A stretch of 64,000 bases of DNA from Bedellia somnulentella (GCA_963576735.1 OY755196.1:8413912-8477911), one strand, 5' to 3'. Numbered from the stretch's first letter, positions 21,686-31,743 are shown. Notes: a model not told the origin generated them from the sequence alone. Numbers and translations: made by a program.

Positions 21686-21936
21686 TGTGATGTAGGGTTC
21701 CATTACCGCATGGTAAGCAGAAAGTCATACTGTGGAGCGGACAGCGCTCGCTAGCCAGTCATCGTTCGCTCGCTCTCATATCCAGACATATACTATACTT
21801 TACTTTATATTGAACTGTTTAACCTCCAAATTGTTACGTGATAATATAACCGGGAATTCGTGAACTGAAGTGTGTTGTTTCCTTTATCGCTATATAAACC
21901 TTCTGATACTAGACTCATACTATACCCCATCACTTA
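21686..21936 (+). repeat. Probable solo-end 3' LTR of the Gypsy element
   Basis: The sequence starts TGTGATGTAGGGTTCC immediately after the polypurine tract and ends near CCCATCACTTACA, where a LINE fragment begins. No matching 5' LTR is in the window, so the right edge is approximate. Confidence 0.55.
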
Positions 21937-21940
21937 CAAC

Positions 21941-22320
21941 AGCAATTTAGCTGAAGAACATTACTTCTCAGCTTTTGCTGTAGAGACTCTCGGTCCGTGG
22001 GGCCCAGACGCGCGTCGTTTTTTCAAAGAAATTTCGACGCGCCTGATCGAGAAATGCGGGGATCCGAGGGCTGGCGCATTCTTCGCTCAAAGAATTAGAT
22101 TAGCTATTCAAAAGGGTAATGCTGCCAGCCTTCTCGGAACCTTGCCACCAGGCGGCAGCGATTTCGAGAGCATTTTTATATAATTTAATCTAGGTTAGGT
22201 TTTTTCATATATTAAATTTTTTTACCTGTATATATAGTTAAATGTGTAAATATATTTGATCATATTATTATTTTTGTAAATTTGTGTTTGATGTGCAATA
22301 AAGAATTCCAAAGAAAAAAA
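21941..22320 (+). pseudogene. LINE C 3' end (C-terminus, 3' UTR and A tail)
   Basis: It encodes NLAEEHYFSAFAVETLG, DPRAGAFFAQRIRLAIQKGN and AASLLGTLPPGGSDFESIFI, then a stop at 22183, a short UTR with AATAAAG, and an A-rich tail at 22310-22323. This is the end of a LINE ORF2-type protein; a second copy is at 16490-16685 on the opposite strand. The 5' truncation is typical of LINE insertion. Confidence 0.78.
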
Positions 22321-22439
22321 AATCAAAAACGAACAGCGCAAAACAAATTAAAATTAAAAAAGAGTGATTGAGAAGCTTCTAATATTTTGATGCCACGGGT
22401 GGTATCGTGAAAAATAAATACAGAATTTAATGTTTTTTG

Positions 22440-22600
22440 ACATGAATTCCTCATGTGGGGATTATTACTCATAATTAAAAGATGTTATTAAAGGAAAGAA
22501 AAACGACGGGGCGTATACCCGAAGGTCGCGGGTTCGAACCCCGCCAGTGTCGAAATTTTTCTTTCCTTTAATAACATCTTTTAATTATAAATACAGAAAC
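22440..22600. repeat. Fold-back repeat with a partial tRNA-like core
   Basis: The core CGGGTTCGAACCCCGCC (T-arm of a tRNA) is enclosed by inverted arms AAAGATGTTATTAAAGGAAAG and its complement (arms about 22480-22505 and 22556-22585). Upstream lies the phrase CTCATGTGGGGATTATTACT, which recurs at each family member (35909, 36215, 36528, 39850, 42095). Confidence 0.75.
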
Positions 22601-22614
22601 AAAAAGAAAACAAA

Positions 22615-22905
22615 GGTTACCCTTGCGATTGAGGGTTTAAAATTTCTTCATATTCAAATATTTTGATATGCATCCTGTAGAAATATTAAATTCGGTTCTT
22701 TTGATACCATACTCAAGGTGTGTAGAAGCTTTGGGCAGATTTTATCACAACTATTCATTTCACTGAAATCGGCCGCTAGGGTTACCCTTGCGATTGAGGG
22801 GTTAAAATCTCTTCATATTCTAATATTTTGGTATGCATCCTATAGAACTATTTAATACGGTTGTTTTGATACCATTTTTAAGGTGTGTAGAAGCTTTGGG
22901 CTCAT
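22615..22905. repeat. Diverged tandem duplication, unit about 165 bp
   Basis: GGTTACCCTTGCGATTGAGG starts at 22615 and again at 22780, followed in both by similar sequence ending GTGTAGAAGCTTTGGGC. Several substitutions separate the copies. There is no coding potential. Confidence 0.8.
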
Positions 22906-23654
22906 GTCAAAAAAGTTTTTAATAATTCATCTAGGGTGGCTGCTCTACATTTTGTTTTATGAGTTTAAGGTTCGCGTTCGGGCATGTTAATGGCCTAGAG
23001 TGTTAATTCAGCTATTTATGTGGCAATGATGCTTCTTAGAAGCTGAAATTCCTGGTTTTACACCTTTTTGTATTGAAACTTTTCAGTTTGGTCGGGTTAT
23101 AATCGGCCGCTGGAATCAGCCGCTAACTTTACACCGGTGAGTATATATATGTATGTTATTTCATATTTAAATAAACAAACTTTGCCTCCTTATAATATTA
23201 GAATACATTTTATACTACAAAGCTTTTTAGTGTCGGTTAAGAATAGCACTAACCCATTTCTACACGCGGATGTCGTAAGAGGGCAGTTTGAGTTTTAGGG
23301 ATTATTTGAGTAATTGTAGGACGATATGGCTAGAGAACCATTAATAACGCCGTGATTTCCCATTGGGGTAGGCAGAGACTATCGATTGCCATTTTGTACG
23401 ATCCTGGCAAACCTCTCTACCATTAACAACCTTCCTTAATTTACCACTTATTGTTCACTCAACTTCCAAAACTGGATGCATAATTTTTGTTATCGAAGAT
23501 ATCTTATGGCTACCCTTTCTTGGGATTTATGGCCGTGAGTTTACGTATGTATGTATCATCAACACGTCGTATCATTCGAAAAGAGCAATGGTTAGAATTT
23601 CAATTCATATTTCATGCATTTCTAGTGTATTTCAAATTAGTTTCCGTGTACAAA
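22906..23654. other. Non-coding stretch with LINE and retroposon 3'-end scraps
   Basis: It holds an inverted fragment of the LINE 3' end (CCCATTGGGGTAGGCAGAG near 23358) and a plus-strand scrap of the dispersed retroposon (GGGATTTATGGCCGTGAG near 23520). Nothing else is recognised. Confidence 0.5.
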
Positions 23655-23799
23655 CATACATACATACATATACTCACGGCTATAAATCCCTAGATGGGGT
23701 AGCCAGAGCTAAGGAATTAGAAATTCCTCAGCCACATTTGGAAAATTAGGTGGGGAAAAGATGGTAAAATAAAGGTTTTTGGTGATGGGTCTCCAACCG
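23655..23799 (-). repeat. Dispersed retroposon, 3' half (split by the Pao element)
   Basis: This is the tail half of the family whose minus-strand copies read CATACATATACTCACGGC at the left. It stops at CTCCAACCG (23799) and resumes at AACCGCATCGCCC (31744) after the Pao element. Other, unbroken copies in the window confirm the joined order. Confidence 0.9.
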
Positions 23800-23990
23800 T
23801 GTTCAAGACCCTAGTTTCATAGTTTTTCACTAGATGGCGCTGTACATTTCGTACATCGCGGCAGCGAAGTTTTTATATTCTATTATATAAGCTTAAAGCA
23901 ATTTCTAATAAATAAGTTCAATTAAGTTCAAACTACATTGGTTTTATTAAATACCTCAGCAGTTCCAGTTCAAATAGGGCATCCGCAACA
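23800..23990 (+). repeat. 5' LTR of the Pao element
   Basis: It begins TGTTCAAGACC and ends CATCCGCAACA. It matches 31552-31743 except for about one indel and two substitutions (near ATTCTATTATATAAGC and TTTTATTAAATACC). A TATATAAGC box near 23885 is a likely promoter element. Confidence 0.93.
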
Positions 23991-24010
23991 TTGGTCCTTC
24001 GAGCCGGATT
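23991..24010 (+). promoter_or_regulatory. Primer-binding-site region of the Pao element
   Basis: TTGGTCCTTCGAGCCGGA follows the LTR end directly. This position and phrase are typical of BEL/Pao elements, where a host tRNA primes minus-strand DNA synthesis. Which tRNA was not determined. Confidence 0.6.
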
Positions 24011-24644
24011 TGCGAAGTTTTTAGTACTAAACTTCTAAAGATCGCGGTTCAGTGAAGATCGTCTCTGGCGTACTAACAAACGTACGCAGCACCGTACTCA
24101 GCGGAAACTCCAGTTCAACGGTGTGGAGAAGATCAAACCAAGGAGGAGCTATCAAGATAAAGTGACATATGTGCAAATACTACACTACGTCATCGAGACG
24201 ACGAGACGGGACGCCGGCATATTGAGGAGCCGTTGTCACGTCACAGGAGCATGAAAACTTTTGTAAGTGAGAAGTGAAGTGCCTTTTGTAAGTACAGTTT
24301 CGAATGTTATTACTTAAGGAAGAATCCAAATAGACGTTTTCAAACCGAGGATTGATAAGAAGATAGTGCTCAGGCATTTTGCCTCTTATATGTATGACTT
24401 CATAAACTTAAAGAAAATGTAGGGAATTGAGAACTTAGAATAAATTTTGAAAACAATAACTTAGTATAATTCACCTGCATGTTCTAGGACTTAGAATATT
24501 GTTGTTAAAAAATGAAAGTACAGGGAACCTATGCCCAATTGATGACTTTTGTAGTGCGCTGTCCCTCTCCATTGGCGCGTCGGCGGTGCTACTTAACAAG
24601 TGACTACTTAATTTAAATAAATAAATTTGAAAAAGACTTCACCG

Positions 24645-24740
24645 GTGAAGGGGATCGAACCCGGGCACCTAGAGATTCTATATCGGCGACTGACCCCCTG
24701 CTCCGCTGGACTGTGTGCGATTGAAGTTGGAGTGGCGAAA
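24645..24740 (-). other. tRNA-like sequence in the LINE 5' region
   Basis: Read on the minus strand, GGAGCAGGGGGTCAGTCGCC and the B-box-like GGTTCGATCCCC resemble a tRNA or SINE head. Acceptor pairing is poor, so it is not called a tRNA gene. It may be a SINE fragment in the Pao leader or part of the LINE 5' UTR. Confidence 0.35.
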
Positions 24741-24842
24741 TTACGCATCACATTGAGTCTTCCGCCCCTGTACCGCGCTCTTAGCGACAGTTAAGCGATA
24801 CGTATCGTTAGTGTTCATAGTACCAGGACTACGTCTTATAAA

Positions 24843-25907
24843 ATGAGTTCGTGTGCGGGATGCAATAAACTCATCAGTTATACTGAGAAACTTGACTGCT
24901 CTAAATGCAAACGAACTTATCATTATGGATGCGTTAACATTACAAGGTCAAAGTTTCTGAAGCTCTCTCAGAAATCCAAGACCACATGGAAATGCCCCGA
25001 GTGTATACCTAAGCGTAAAAACGGTGATGAGACACCCATAAAGGATCCCACCGACGTGTCGGATGGTGAAAAGTCGGAGGAGTCTGATGGTGAAAAATTT
25101 ACGTCACCGCCACTAGGTGTTTCTATCGTGTTACCGGACGATAAATACTCGTCACTCTTCCGTGAAATCAGGGCCATGAACGACAAACTATCAACGCTTG
25201 ATTCCTTAAAGGATGATATTAAGGAATTAAAACATAATTTAAAAGGATTGCAAAAGAGTTCTGATAAAACTAATAGTGTGATCCAGGAATTCGCTGCTAA
25301 GTTGGCATCTATTGAAAATCACGTAGTGGAGCTTGAGTCAGCGCGGAAGGCCCAAACTGCTCAAATAACTTGCATACAATCTCGAATTGACGCTATTGAA
25401 AGCATAATGCAGGAGAAAGAGCAGTGGGACAGGATGAACAATGTCGAGTTGAAAGGTGTCCCTGAGACCGCGAACGAGAATCTCTTCAGTATAGTAACTG
25501 CCGTTGGAACGCACATTCAATATCCCATCTCCAAACAGCAAATAAATTTTGTCGCGCGAGTACGTTCTAAAGATAGTAATCAGATCAAACCTATTATTGT
25601 ATGTTTCAATAACCGGTACGCCAAGGAGGATTTCATAGCTGCGGCTAGAGCATCAGCTAGGCAATCTCCGCTAATGGCGGCATCGCTTGGTCTCAAAGGC
25701 AATACAAGAATTTACGTAAACGACCATCTTACCGTCCAAAACAAGGAGCTGCTTACGAAGACTAAGAAAGTTGCTAAAGAAATGGGTTTTCAGTACATAT
25801 GGGTCAAACACGCGAAGATCTTTGTGCGACGCGACGATACATCGAAAATTGTGCATATAAGATCAGCGAAGGATCTCTCAAAGATGTCTACTACTCAGCG
25901 AGATTGA
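24843..25907 (+). CDS. LINE E ORF1: PHD finger, coiled coil and FP-type C-terminal domain
   Basis: The 354-residue protein begins with a complete C4-H-C3 PHD-type finger (C4, C7, C19, C22, H27, C30, C51, C54, with W49). An acidic Ser-rich linker follows (about 60-95), then a heptad-like helical region (about 110-195) and a C-terminal domain with LKGVPETANENL, INFVARVRS, RIYVNDHLT and GFQYIWVKHAKIFVRRDD. That last part resembles the baculovirus FP25K-like (Baculo_FP) domain often found in LINE ORF1 proteins. The role expected from the family is binding of element RNA in a ribonucleoprotein. ATG at 24843 is the first in frame, just after the 5' UTR. ORF2 follows after 279 bases in the same frame class. 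Confidence 0.88.
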   Translation: MSSCAGCNKLISYTEKLDCSKCKRTYHYGCVNITRSKFLKLSQKSKTTWKCPECIPKRKNGDETPIKDPTDVSDGEKSEESDGEKFTSPPLGVSIVLPDDKYSSLFREIRAMNDKLSTLDSLKDDIKELKHNLKGLQKSSDKTNSVIQEFAAKLASIENHVVELESARKAQTAQITCIQSRIDAIESIMQEKEQWDRMNNVELKGVPETANENLFSIVTAVGTHIQYPISKQQINFVARVRSKDSNQIKPIIVCFNNRYAKEDFIAAARASARQSPLMAASLGLKGNTRIYVNDHLTVQNKELLTKTKKVAKEMGFQYIWVKHAKIFVRRDDTSKIVHIRSAKDLSKMSTTQRD

Positions 25908-26186
25908 TCTATACTAAGCTAGTTTGCAACGCATATTTTGCTAAGTTTGTCTCTGTTATTTTTGTTTATCATTGTTTGTACATCGTACGTTCACGTTCTC
26001 GAATGAGTTATGCCTCTTTAATATCGCAAATTTTGAATAATGCTTACGCCTTAAACATCCCCACTAACAATCTCAATTACATCTATGGTGCTTGGCTTCT
26101 AAGGTTGGCCCATGCAATTTATTATATTAACTGCATCCTAATTTACTTCATTCGCTGCTATCTTTCCTGTTGTTCTGCTTTAGCAA

Positions 26187-29078
26187 ATGGCTAGTCTAAA
26201 TATTTACCATCAAAATGTACGCGGACTGCGCACTAAAACGTGTGAATTCTTAAGAAATGTTTACCTCAACACTTATGATATTATATCAATTACAGAGACT
26301 TGGTTAATCGACAGCATTCAGGATATGGAAATGTTTGATGCTAGGTATCTGGTCTGGAAACGACACCGTGATTACGAGTTTACAGGTCAAGCCAAGGGCG
26401 GAGGTGTTCTCATGGCAGTAAGGCGAGATCTCAATACAATTGAGCGGGAAGATTGGCGTAGCTCTGCAGAAGATATTTGGATTACTGTCACTCATAAAAG
26501 TAAACGTCCTTGTGCCTCATATAACATTCACATCTGTACTGTTTACCTGTGTGATCAGAAGCGTGGACTATCTTATAACGATCAATTAAGAAACTTTTCA
26601 GATAAACTGTATGATTTAGTAATCTCTCATCCTTTAGATAAATTTATAATTTTGGGAGATTTCAATTTAAGTGGTCACGTAGGATGGAGTAGAATCGGTG
26701 ATAGTTTAGAACTTTGGCCCACTGAATATAGTAGTAGCGAACCAATAGTTAATTTTATTGACACCATAGCCGCATGCAACTTATCTCAATTTAATGGTGA
26801 AGTGAACTGTAATGACCGAGTACTAGACCTTGTACTGTCAAATGATGTAGTTAATGTACAATCGTGTGATGCCCCTCTTGTAAGCGAAGATCCTCATCAC
26901 CGATCTCTTGTCATTGAGGCTAAATTCGTTGAACTCCATAGGTTAGAAGAACTTCCTCAATATAGATACGATTTCAAGCGGGGGGACTATGATACCATCT
27001 CTGCAGAACTCAAAGCTGTAGATTGGTCAGCACTTCTTAGAGCTGGAAGCGTAGACGATGCAGTCGATCTACTATACCAAAAGATATATAAGCTTCGTGA
27101 TATGTACATACCGAAGAAACTTGTTAAACCTAACGTGTATCCGGCCTGGTACAATAGTACATTAAAAAAGATATTAAAAGAGAAATTTAAATTTCATCAA
27201 AAATTCAAAGTTTACAGTAACACCGTTGACTACCAAACCTTTTCACTTCTTCGACAAAGAGCAGCCTTAGTGGAAGAAAACTGTTATAACCAGTATATGA
27301 AAGATATCCAGTCTTCCATCATTAAGGATCCCAAAGCTTTTTGGTCATATGCTAATAGTAAGTATAAGTCTAATTCCTTTCCTAAAATTATGAAGTACAA
27401 AGATGTCACTGCTGACACAGGCCAGGATATCAGCAATTTGTTCGCTACTTATTTCCACTCTACTTTCTCTATTGGTAACCCTAGCACTACAAGCATTACA
27501 AACTTAAGTCATGAAAAGACCATCCCTGTCACAACTTGCAGCCTGTCTTCAATTGAGGTGTCTCAAACTGAAGTACTTAAGTTACTTAAATCACTAGACC
27601 TTTCAAAAGCTGGTGGTCCTGATCTGATACCACCTTTATATATAGTTAAGTGTGCTGAAGCACTGTCGATCCCTATATATATTTTATACACTAGGTCTTT
27701 GCAGGAAGGTCTCGTGCCCAAAATTTGGAAGTCCGCATTTGTATCACCCGTTCACAAAAAAGGAGATAAAGCTAATGTAGAAAATTACAGACCTATCTCT
27801 AAGTTATGTCTCTTTGCTAAAATTTTAGAAAGATTGGTATATAACCAACTTTATGCAGCTTTAAAGTCTTCATTCAGCCTTGAGCAACACGGCTTCTTGA
27901 AAAAAAGGTCTACAACATCTAATTTAATTCTCGCCCATGATCTTATATCGAAAGGTATGGATGAAGGTAGTCAGGTTGATGTCATATACACCGACTACAG
28001 CAAGTGCTTTGATCGAATTGACCACAGCCTACTCCTTGCCAAGCTATCCGTTGCTGGCATTCATGGTGATTTGCTAAGATGGTTCTCGTCATACATTGAA
28101 AATCGTAGTCAGGCAGTAGTTCTCTCAGGATTCTCATCTAACTGGACTATAATACCATCAGGAGTACCTCAAGGATCCTTATTAGGGCCTCTTCTATTTA
28201 TAATATTTATCAATGAAATTAATTACTGTTTCCACAGCTCTAAGATATTATTATTTGCAGACGATATGAAAGTTTTAAAAACCATTAATGACCATCTTGA
28301 CATAGAATTACTTCAAAACGATCTGGACCGATTTACTCTATATTGCGAAGAGAATAAGCTAGATCTAAATGTATCGAAATGTTTCTATGTAAGTTACTCA
28401 CGCAAATCAAGAGTTTTGAACAAAAGTTATATTTTAAAAGGACAAAATGTTCAGAAAGTAGATGTGATTAGGGACCTGGGAGTACTATTTGACTCTAAGC
28501 TGTTGTTTGATAAACACGTGGACAGTATAGTATCAAAGTCATCAAAAGCTCTGGGATTCTTGATGAGAACTTGCGCTAGTTTTGATAATATCAAAGCTAT
28601 TAAGATTATTTACTGCTCGTTTGTTAGAAGCCATTTAGAATACGCGTCGCAAGTGTGGAACCCGAACTATAACATCTATATTCGGCGTATCGAGGGTATC
28701 CAAAGGAGGTTCCTTCGATATGTTGATTACAAAACGCGACAATATACAGCCGGTTACCATCAGAGATGCATTCGATATCATTTCTTGCCCCTTGAAGCCA
28801 GGCGCCGTATAAGTGACATGTGTTACTTGTTTGATATTGTTAGAGGAGTAGTGGATTGTCCCGAGTTGCTTAGCAAAATTTACTTACGCACCAACCAAAA
28901 GGCCTTAAGGAAACGACCCGTCTTAAGTGTCCCAAAAGCTAATACCAATTATAGGCGTAACTCATTTCTATTACGTGCATGTACTAAATTTAATGAATCA
29001 ATAGTAGATTTAGATATTTTCGATACAAGCACTACAAGAGTAAGAAAATTATTAACTAATTTACATTTCGGCCAATAA
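26187..29078 (+). CDS. LINE E ORF2: AP endonuclease-reverse transcriptase
   Basis: The 963-residue protein is uninterrupted. The endonuclease (about residues 1-235) shows NVRGLRTK, TETWL, KGGGVLMAV, ILGDFNL and EDPHHRSL. The reverse transcriptase (about 470-760) shows FVSPVHKKG, NYRPISKLCLFAKILERLVY, HGFLKKRSTTSNLI, YTDYSKCFDRIDHSLLL, GVPQGSLLGPLLFIIFI and the catalytic FADDMKVL, followed by thumb and C-terminal regions to LTNLHFGQ. It nicks target DNA and copies the element RNA onto it. Motif style suits the CR1/Jockey superfamily. No stop or frameshift was seen, unlike every other LINE in the window. Confidence 0.93.
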   Translation: MASLNIYHQNVRGLRTKTCEFLRNVYLNTYDIISITETWLIDSIQDMEMFDARYLVWKRHRDYEFTGQAKGGGVLMAVRRDLNTIEREDWRSSAEDIWITVTHKSKRPCASYNIHICTVYLCDQKRGLSYNDQLRNFSDKLYDLVISHPLDKFIILGDFNLSGHVGWSRIGDSLELWPTEYSSSEPIVNFIDTIAACNLSQFNGEVNCNDRVLDLVLSNDVVNVQSCDAPLVSEDPHHRSLVIEAKFVELHRLEELPQYRYDFKRGDYDTISAELKAVDWSALLRAGSVDDAVDLLYQKIYKLRDMYIPKKLVKPNVYPAWYNSTLKKILKEKFKFHQKFKVYSNTVDYQTFSLLRQRAALVEENCYNQYMKDIQSSIIKDPKAFWSYANSKYKSNSFPKIMKYKDVTADTGQDISNLFATYFHSTFSIGNPSTTSITNLSHEKTIPVTTCSLSSIEVSQTEVLKLLKSLDLSKAGGPDLIPPLYIVKCAEALSIPIYILYTRSLQEGLVPKIWKSAFVSPVHKKGDKANVENYRPISKLCLFAKILERLVYNQLYAALKSSFSLEQHGFLKKRSTTSNLILAHDLISKGMDEGSQVDVIYTDYSKCFDRIDHSLLLAKLSVAGIHGDLLRWFSSYIENRSQAVVLSGFSSNWTIIPSGVPQGSLLGPLLFIIFINEINYCFHSSKILLFADDMKVLKTINDHLDIELLQNDLDRFTLYCEENKLDLNVSKCFYVSYSRKSRVLNKSYILKGQNVQKVDVIRDLGVLFDSKLLFDKHVDSIVSKSSKALGFLMRTCASFDNIKAIKIIYCSFVRSHLEYASQVWNPNYNIYIRRIEGIQRRFLRYVDYKTRQYTAGYHQRCIRYHFLPLEARRRISDMCYLFDIVRGVVDCPELLSKIYLRTNQKALRKRPVLSVPKANTNYRRNSFLLRACTKFNESIVDLDIFDTSTTRVRKLLTNLHFGQ

Positions 29079-29378
29079 TTTCTACACTAACCTCAACATT
29101 ATAATTATTTCATTGTTACCTAAATCTTTTTAGTTTTTAGTTCTGTAAGTATTATGTTATTTTGCTATAGGTGAAGATTTGTAAATGGCATTGTGTATTC
29201 ATAATTAGTATTTTATTGTTTGTATTGGTCTGTTAATCTTCCAAAGAAAATAAAATAAAATAAAAATAAAATTTTTCATAGATCTTTTTTGTTTAAAACA
29301 CTTAGTAATATTTTTCACAATTTCACTTATATTGCGAAAGTGGTTTTTCTCTGTGCGATTGTTATTTGTGATTGATTT
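29079..29378 (+). other. LINE 3' UTR and tail, then Pao leader
   Basis: 29079-29246 is the LINE 3' UTR and 29247-29276 its repeated TAAAA tail. 29277-29378 is the resumed Pao leader up to the gag start codon. Confidence 0.7.
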
Positions 29379-30377
29379 GTGTCAACAATGGATAGTATTA
29401 TCAATGTTCAACGTGATTTAGTTAAATCTATAGAAAAAGGCTATGTTAATTATAAGAAAAGTCCTAAGGACAGAGTTAATCGTGAATATATTGAAACAAG
29501 GTTAGAGAATTTAGAGAGAGATTGGCAATTATTTAGAAAAAATAACACGAAATTGTACGAATGCTACTCATCAACTGATATTGATAAATGTTCATATATA
29601 AGTGAGGATATCTATGATAAATGTGTAAACGCATACATAATATATAAATCTTGTATGAAAACTGACATTAACAAATTGTTAGCTTTAAATAAAGATTCTA
29701 ATGATAAAGATACTGTTGAGAGTGAGTCCTCCGGTTCCTTTGTTAAGTTACCCAATGTTTCAATACCAATATTTTCTGGAAAATACTCCGAATGGCCTAC
29801 ATTTAGGGACTTGTTTATATCTCTTGTAGATAAAAATAAGACGCTGGATAACGTGCAAAAATTGTATTATCTAAAAGGACACCTTACAGGGAAAGCTGAA
29901 CAGTTAATTAGGCATACTCCTATAACGGAAGCGAATTATACTGCATGTTGGGAACTACTTGAAAAACGTTATAACAATAAACGCTATCTTGCCAATTGTG
30001 TACTAAAGAGATTGTTTGGTCATAGACGTTTGAATTTTCAATCTGCTTCGGGGTTAAAGAAACTGTTGGACAACACCTCTGATTGTTTAAGTGCGCTGCA
30101 AAACTTGCATGTAAACGTGAGTACATGGGATGTTATAATAATACACATCGTTACGTTCAAGCTCGATCCTGAGACACGTAAACATTGGGAGTTAAACATT
30201 TCTTATAATGACTCGAATGAATTGCCCACACTCAAACAGTTCAATGAGTTTATAGAAAACCGGTTCAGAGCATTGGATTGTTTGGACTCCAAACGACCGC
30301 TGACTGATCAAGCTAAATCGCTATTGGGTATTAATGATTCTCATAGTCCTAGTAGTGAATTTTGCACGGAATGTTAG
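29379..30377 (+). CDS. Pao gag protein (DUF1759), truncated polyprotein
   Basis: The 332-residue frame starts MDSIINVQRDLVKSIEKGY and contains the DUF1759 signature (IPIFSGKYSEWPTFRDLF, KLYYLKGHLTGKAEQLI, CWELLEKRYNNKRYL) at about residues 125-215, the capsid-like part of BEL/Pao gag. It ends at residue 332 in SEFCTEC with a stop at the very start of the minisatellite. In intact elements gag runs on into zinc knuckles and protease; those are missing, so this is a remnant although its frame is open. The LINE insertion lies upstream and does not break it. Confidence 0.85.
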   Translation: MSTMDSIINVQRDLVKSIEKGYVNYKKSPKDRVNREYIETRLENLERDWQLFRKNNTKLYECYSSTDIDKCSYISEDIYDKCVNAYIIYKSCMKTDINKLLALNKDSNDKDTVESESSGSFVKLPNVSIPIFSGKYSEWPTFRDLFISLVDKNKTLDNVQKLYYLKGHLTGKAEQLIRHTPITEANYTACWELLEKRYNNKRYLANCVLKRLFGHRRLNFQSASGLKKLLDNTSDCLSALQNLHVNVSTWDVIIIHIVTFKLDPETRKHWELNISYNDSNELPTLKQFNEFIENRFRALDCLDSKRPLTDQAKSLLGINDSHSPSSEFCTEC

Positions 30378-31195
30378 TTCAAATTCTTAGGTCAGGCTGC
30401 ATGTGGTTTTGTTGCAAGCCTCATAGCAGTCACATTTAGTGCAAATTCTTAGGTCAGGCTGCATGTGGTATTGTTGCAAGCCTCATAGCAGTCACATTTA
30501 GTGCAAATTCTTAGGTCAGGCTGCATGTGGTATTGTTGCAAGCCTCATAGCAGTCACATTCAGTGCAAATTCTTAGGTCAGGCTGCATCTGGTATTGTTT
30601 TAAGCCTCATAGCAGTCACATTTAGTTCAAGTTCTTAGGTCAGGCTGCACGTGTTGTATTGTTGCAAGCCTCATAGCAGTCACATTCAGTGCAAATTCTT
30701 AGGTCAGGCTGCGTGTGGTATTGTTGCAAGCCTCATAGCAGTCACATTTAGTTCAAATTCTTAGGTCAGGCTGCATGTGGTATTGTTGCAAGCCTCATAG
30801 CAGTCACATTCAGTGCAAATTCTTAGGTCAGGCTGCATGTGGTATTGTTGCAAGCCTCATAGCAGTCACATTGAGTGCAAATTCTTAGGTCAGGCTGCAT
30901 GTGGTATTGTTGCAAGCCTCATAGCAGTCACATTTAGTTCAAATTCTTAGGTCAGGCTGCATGTGGTATTGTTGCAAGGCTCATAGCAGTTCAAGTTCTT
31001 AGGTCAGGCTGCGTGTGGTATTGTTGCAAGCCTCATAGCAGTCACATTTAGTTCAAATTTTTAGGTCAGGCTGCACGTGTTGTATTGTTGCAAGCCTCAT
31101 AGCAGTCACATTTAGTTCAAATTCTTAGGTCTGGCTGCATGTGGTATTGTTGCAAAGCTCATAGCAGTCCCATTCAGTACAAATTTTAAGATCAG
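30374..31195 (+). repeat. 62-bp minisatellite within the Pao element
   Basis: About 13 head-to-tail units contain CTTAGGTCAGGCTGCATGTG and CCTCATAGCAGTCACATT. Unit starts are spaced 62 bases apart, with two 64-base variants and one 52-base deletion unit (30947-30998). Units differ by few substitutions (TTCAAATT versus GTGCAAATT). A diverged last unit (31187 onward) merges into the pol C-terminal coding block, which suggests the repeat grew from element sequence. Confidence 0.95.
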
Positions 31196-31386
31196 GCTAC
31201 TTGGGGTTTATATCCAACCTTATAGTAGTCCCAATTATATTGCCTCCAAGTCGTTGGCTCTTGGGTCGAGTAATTAAAAAACATCCGGGTTCTGACAATA
31301 TAACTCGTGTAGTCACGTTACGAACAAAATTGTCTATTATTAAGAGGCCTACTTCTAAAATTTGTATTTTGCCATTAGCGAAGTAA
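31190..31386 (+). pseudogene. C-terminal pol remnant of the Pao element
   Basis: The frame encodes LPPSRWLLGRVIKKHPGS and ITRVVTLRTKLSIIKRPTSK, ending ICILPLAK with a stop at 31386. This matches the domain after integrase in BEL/Pao polyproteins (DUF5641). Everything upstream, from gag to integrase, is absent. Confidence 0.85.
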
Positions 31387-31551
31387 GAATGGCATAATGA
31401 TGTATTTGTGATAGTGTTACTCGTAAATAGAGAATAGTGTTTTGTTTAAGGCAGATTGTTTATTTTTGTTCTAAGTGATTCTAAGTTTATACAATTGTAT
31501 AATGTTACTTTTTTTAGGACATTCTGTCAATAATGTCCTAAGGGGGCGGTA
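31387..31551 (+). other. Pao 3' untranslated region and polypurine tract
   Basis: Non-coding sequence ends with the purine tract AGGGGGCGGTA at 31541-31551, directly before the 3' LTR, where plus-strand synthesis would be primed. Confidence 0.7.
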
Positions 31552-31743
31552 TGTTCAAGACCCTAGTTTCATAGTTTTTCACTAGATGGCGCTGTACATT
31601 TCGTACATCGCGGCAGCGAAGTTTTTATATTCTGTTTATATAAGCTTAAAGCAATTTCTAATAAATAAGTTCAATTAAGTTCAAACTACATTGGTTTTAT
31701 TTAATACCTCAGCAGTTCCAGTTCAAATAGGGCATCCGCAACA
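31552..31743 (+). repeat. 3' LTR of the Pao element
   Basis: This is the partner of 23800-23990, with the same TG...CA ends. It is followed by the target duplication AACCG at 31744-31748. Confidence 0.93.

Larger units (their letters stand above)
24500..29276 (+). mobile_element. LINE E: apparently intact CR1-group retrotransposon
   Basis: It carries a 5' UTR from about 24500, ORF1 (24843-25907), ORF2 (26187-29078), a 3' UTR and a (TAAAA)n tail ending near 29276. Both frames are open over their full length, so this may be a recently active copy. It inserted into the untranslated leader of the Pao element; the gag start follows about 100 bases after the tail. The 5' border is uncertain because no clear target duplication was found. 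Confidence 0.85.
23800..31743 (+). mobile_element. BEL/Pao LTR retrotransposon, internally deleted and carrying a LINE
   Basis: It has two direct LTRs of 191 and 192 bp (TGTTCAAG ... CCGCAACA). A 5-bp target duplication, AACCG, lies at 23795-23799 and 31744-31748. The internal region has a primer-binding-like TGGTCCTTCGAGCCGGA, a gag gene of the DUF1759 type, and the C-terminal pol block PSRWLLGRV/HPGSDNITRVVTLRT. Protease, reverse transcriptase, RNase H and integrase are missing; a 62-bp minisatellite occupies that position. A LINE of about 4.8 kb sits in the leader. The LTRs differ at about three places, so the insertion is fairly recent. Confidence 0.93.

Noticed and set aside
25799..26194. 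131-codon frame between the LINE ORFs
   Set aside because: It overlaps the end of ORF1 in another phase and covers the inter-ORF spacer; composition is not protein-like.
30374..31195. Regular array resembling a CRISPR
   Set aside because: Units are contiguous with no unique spacers, lie between retrotransposon genes, and the genome is eukaryotic.
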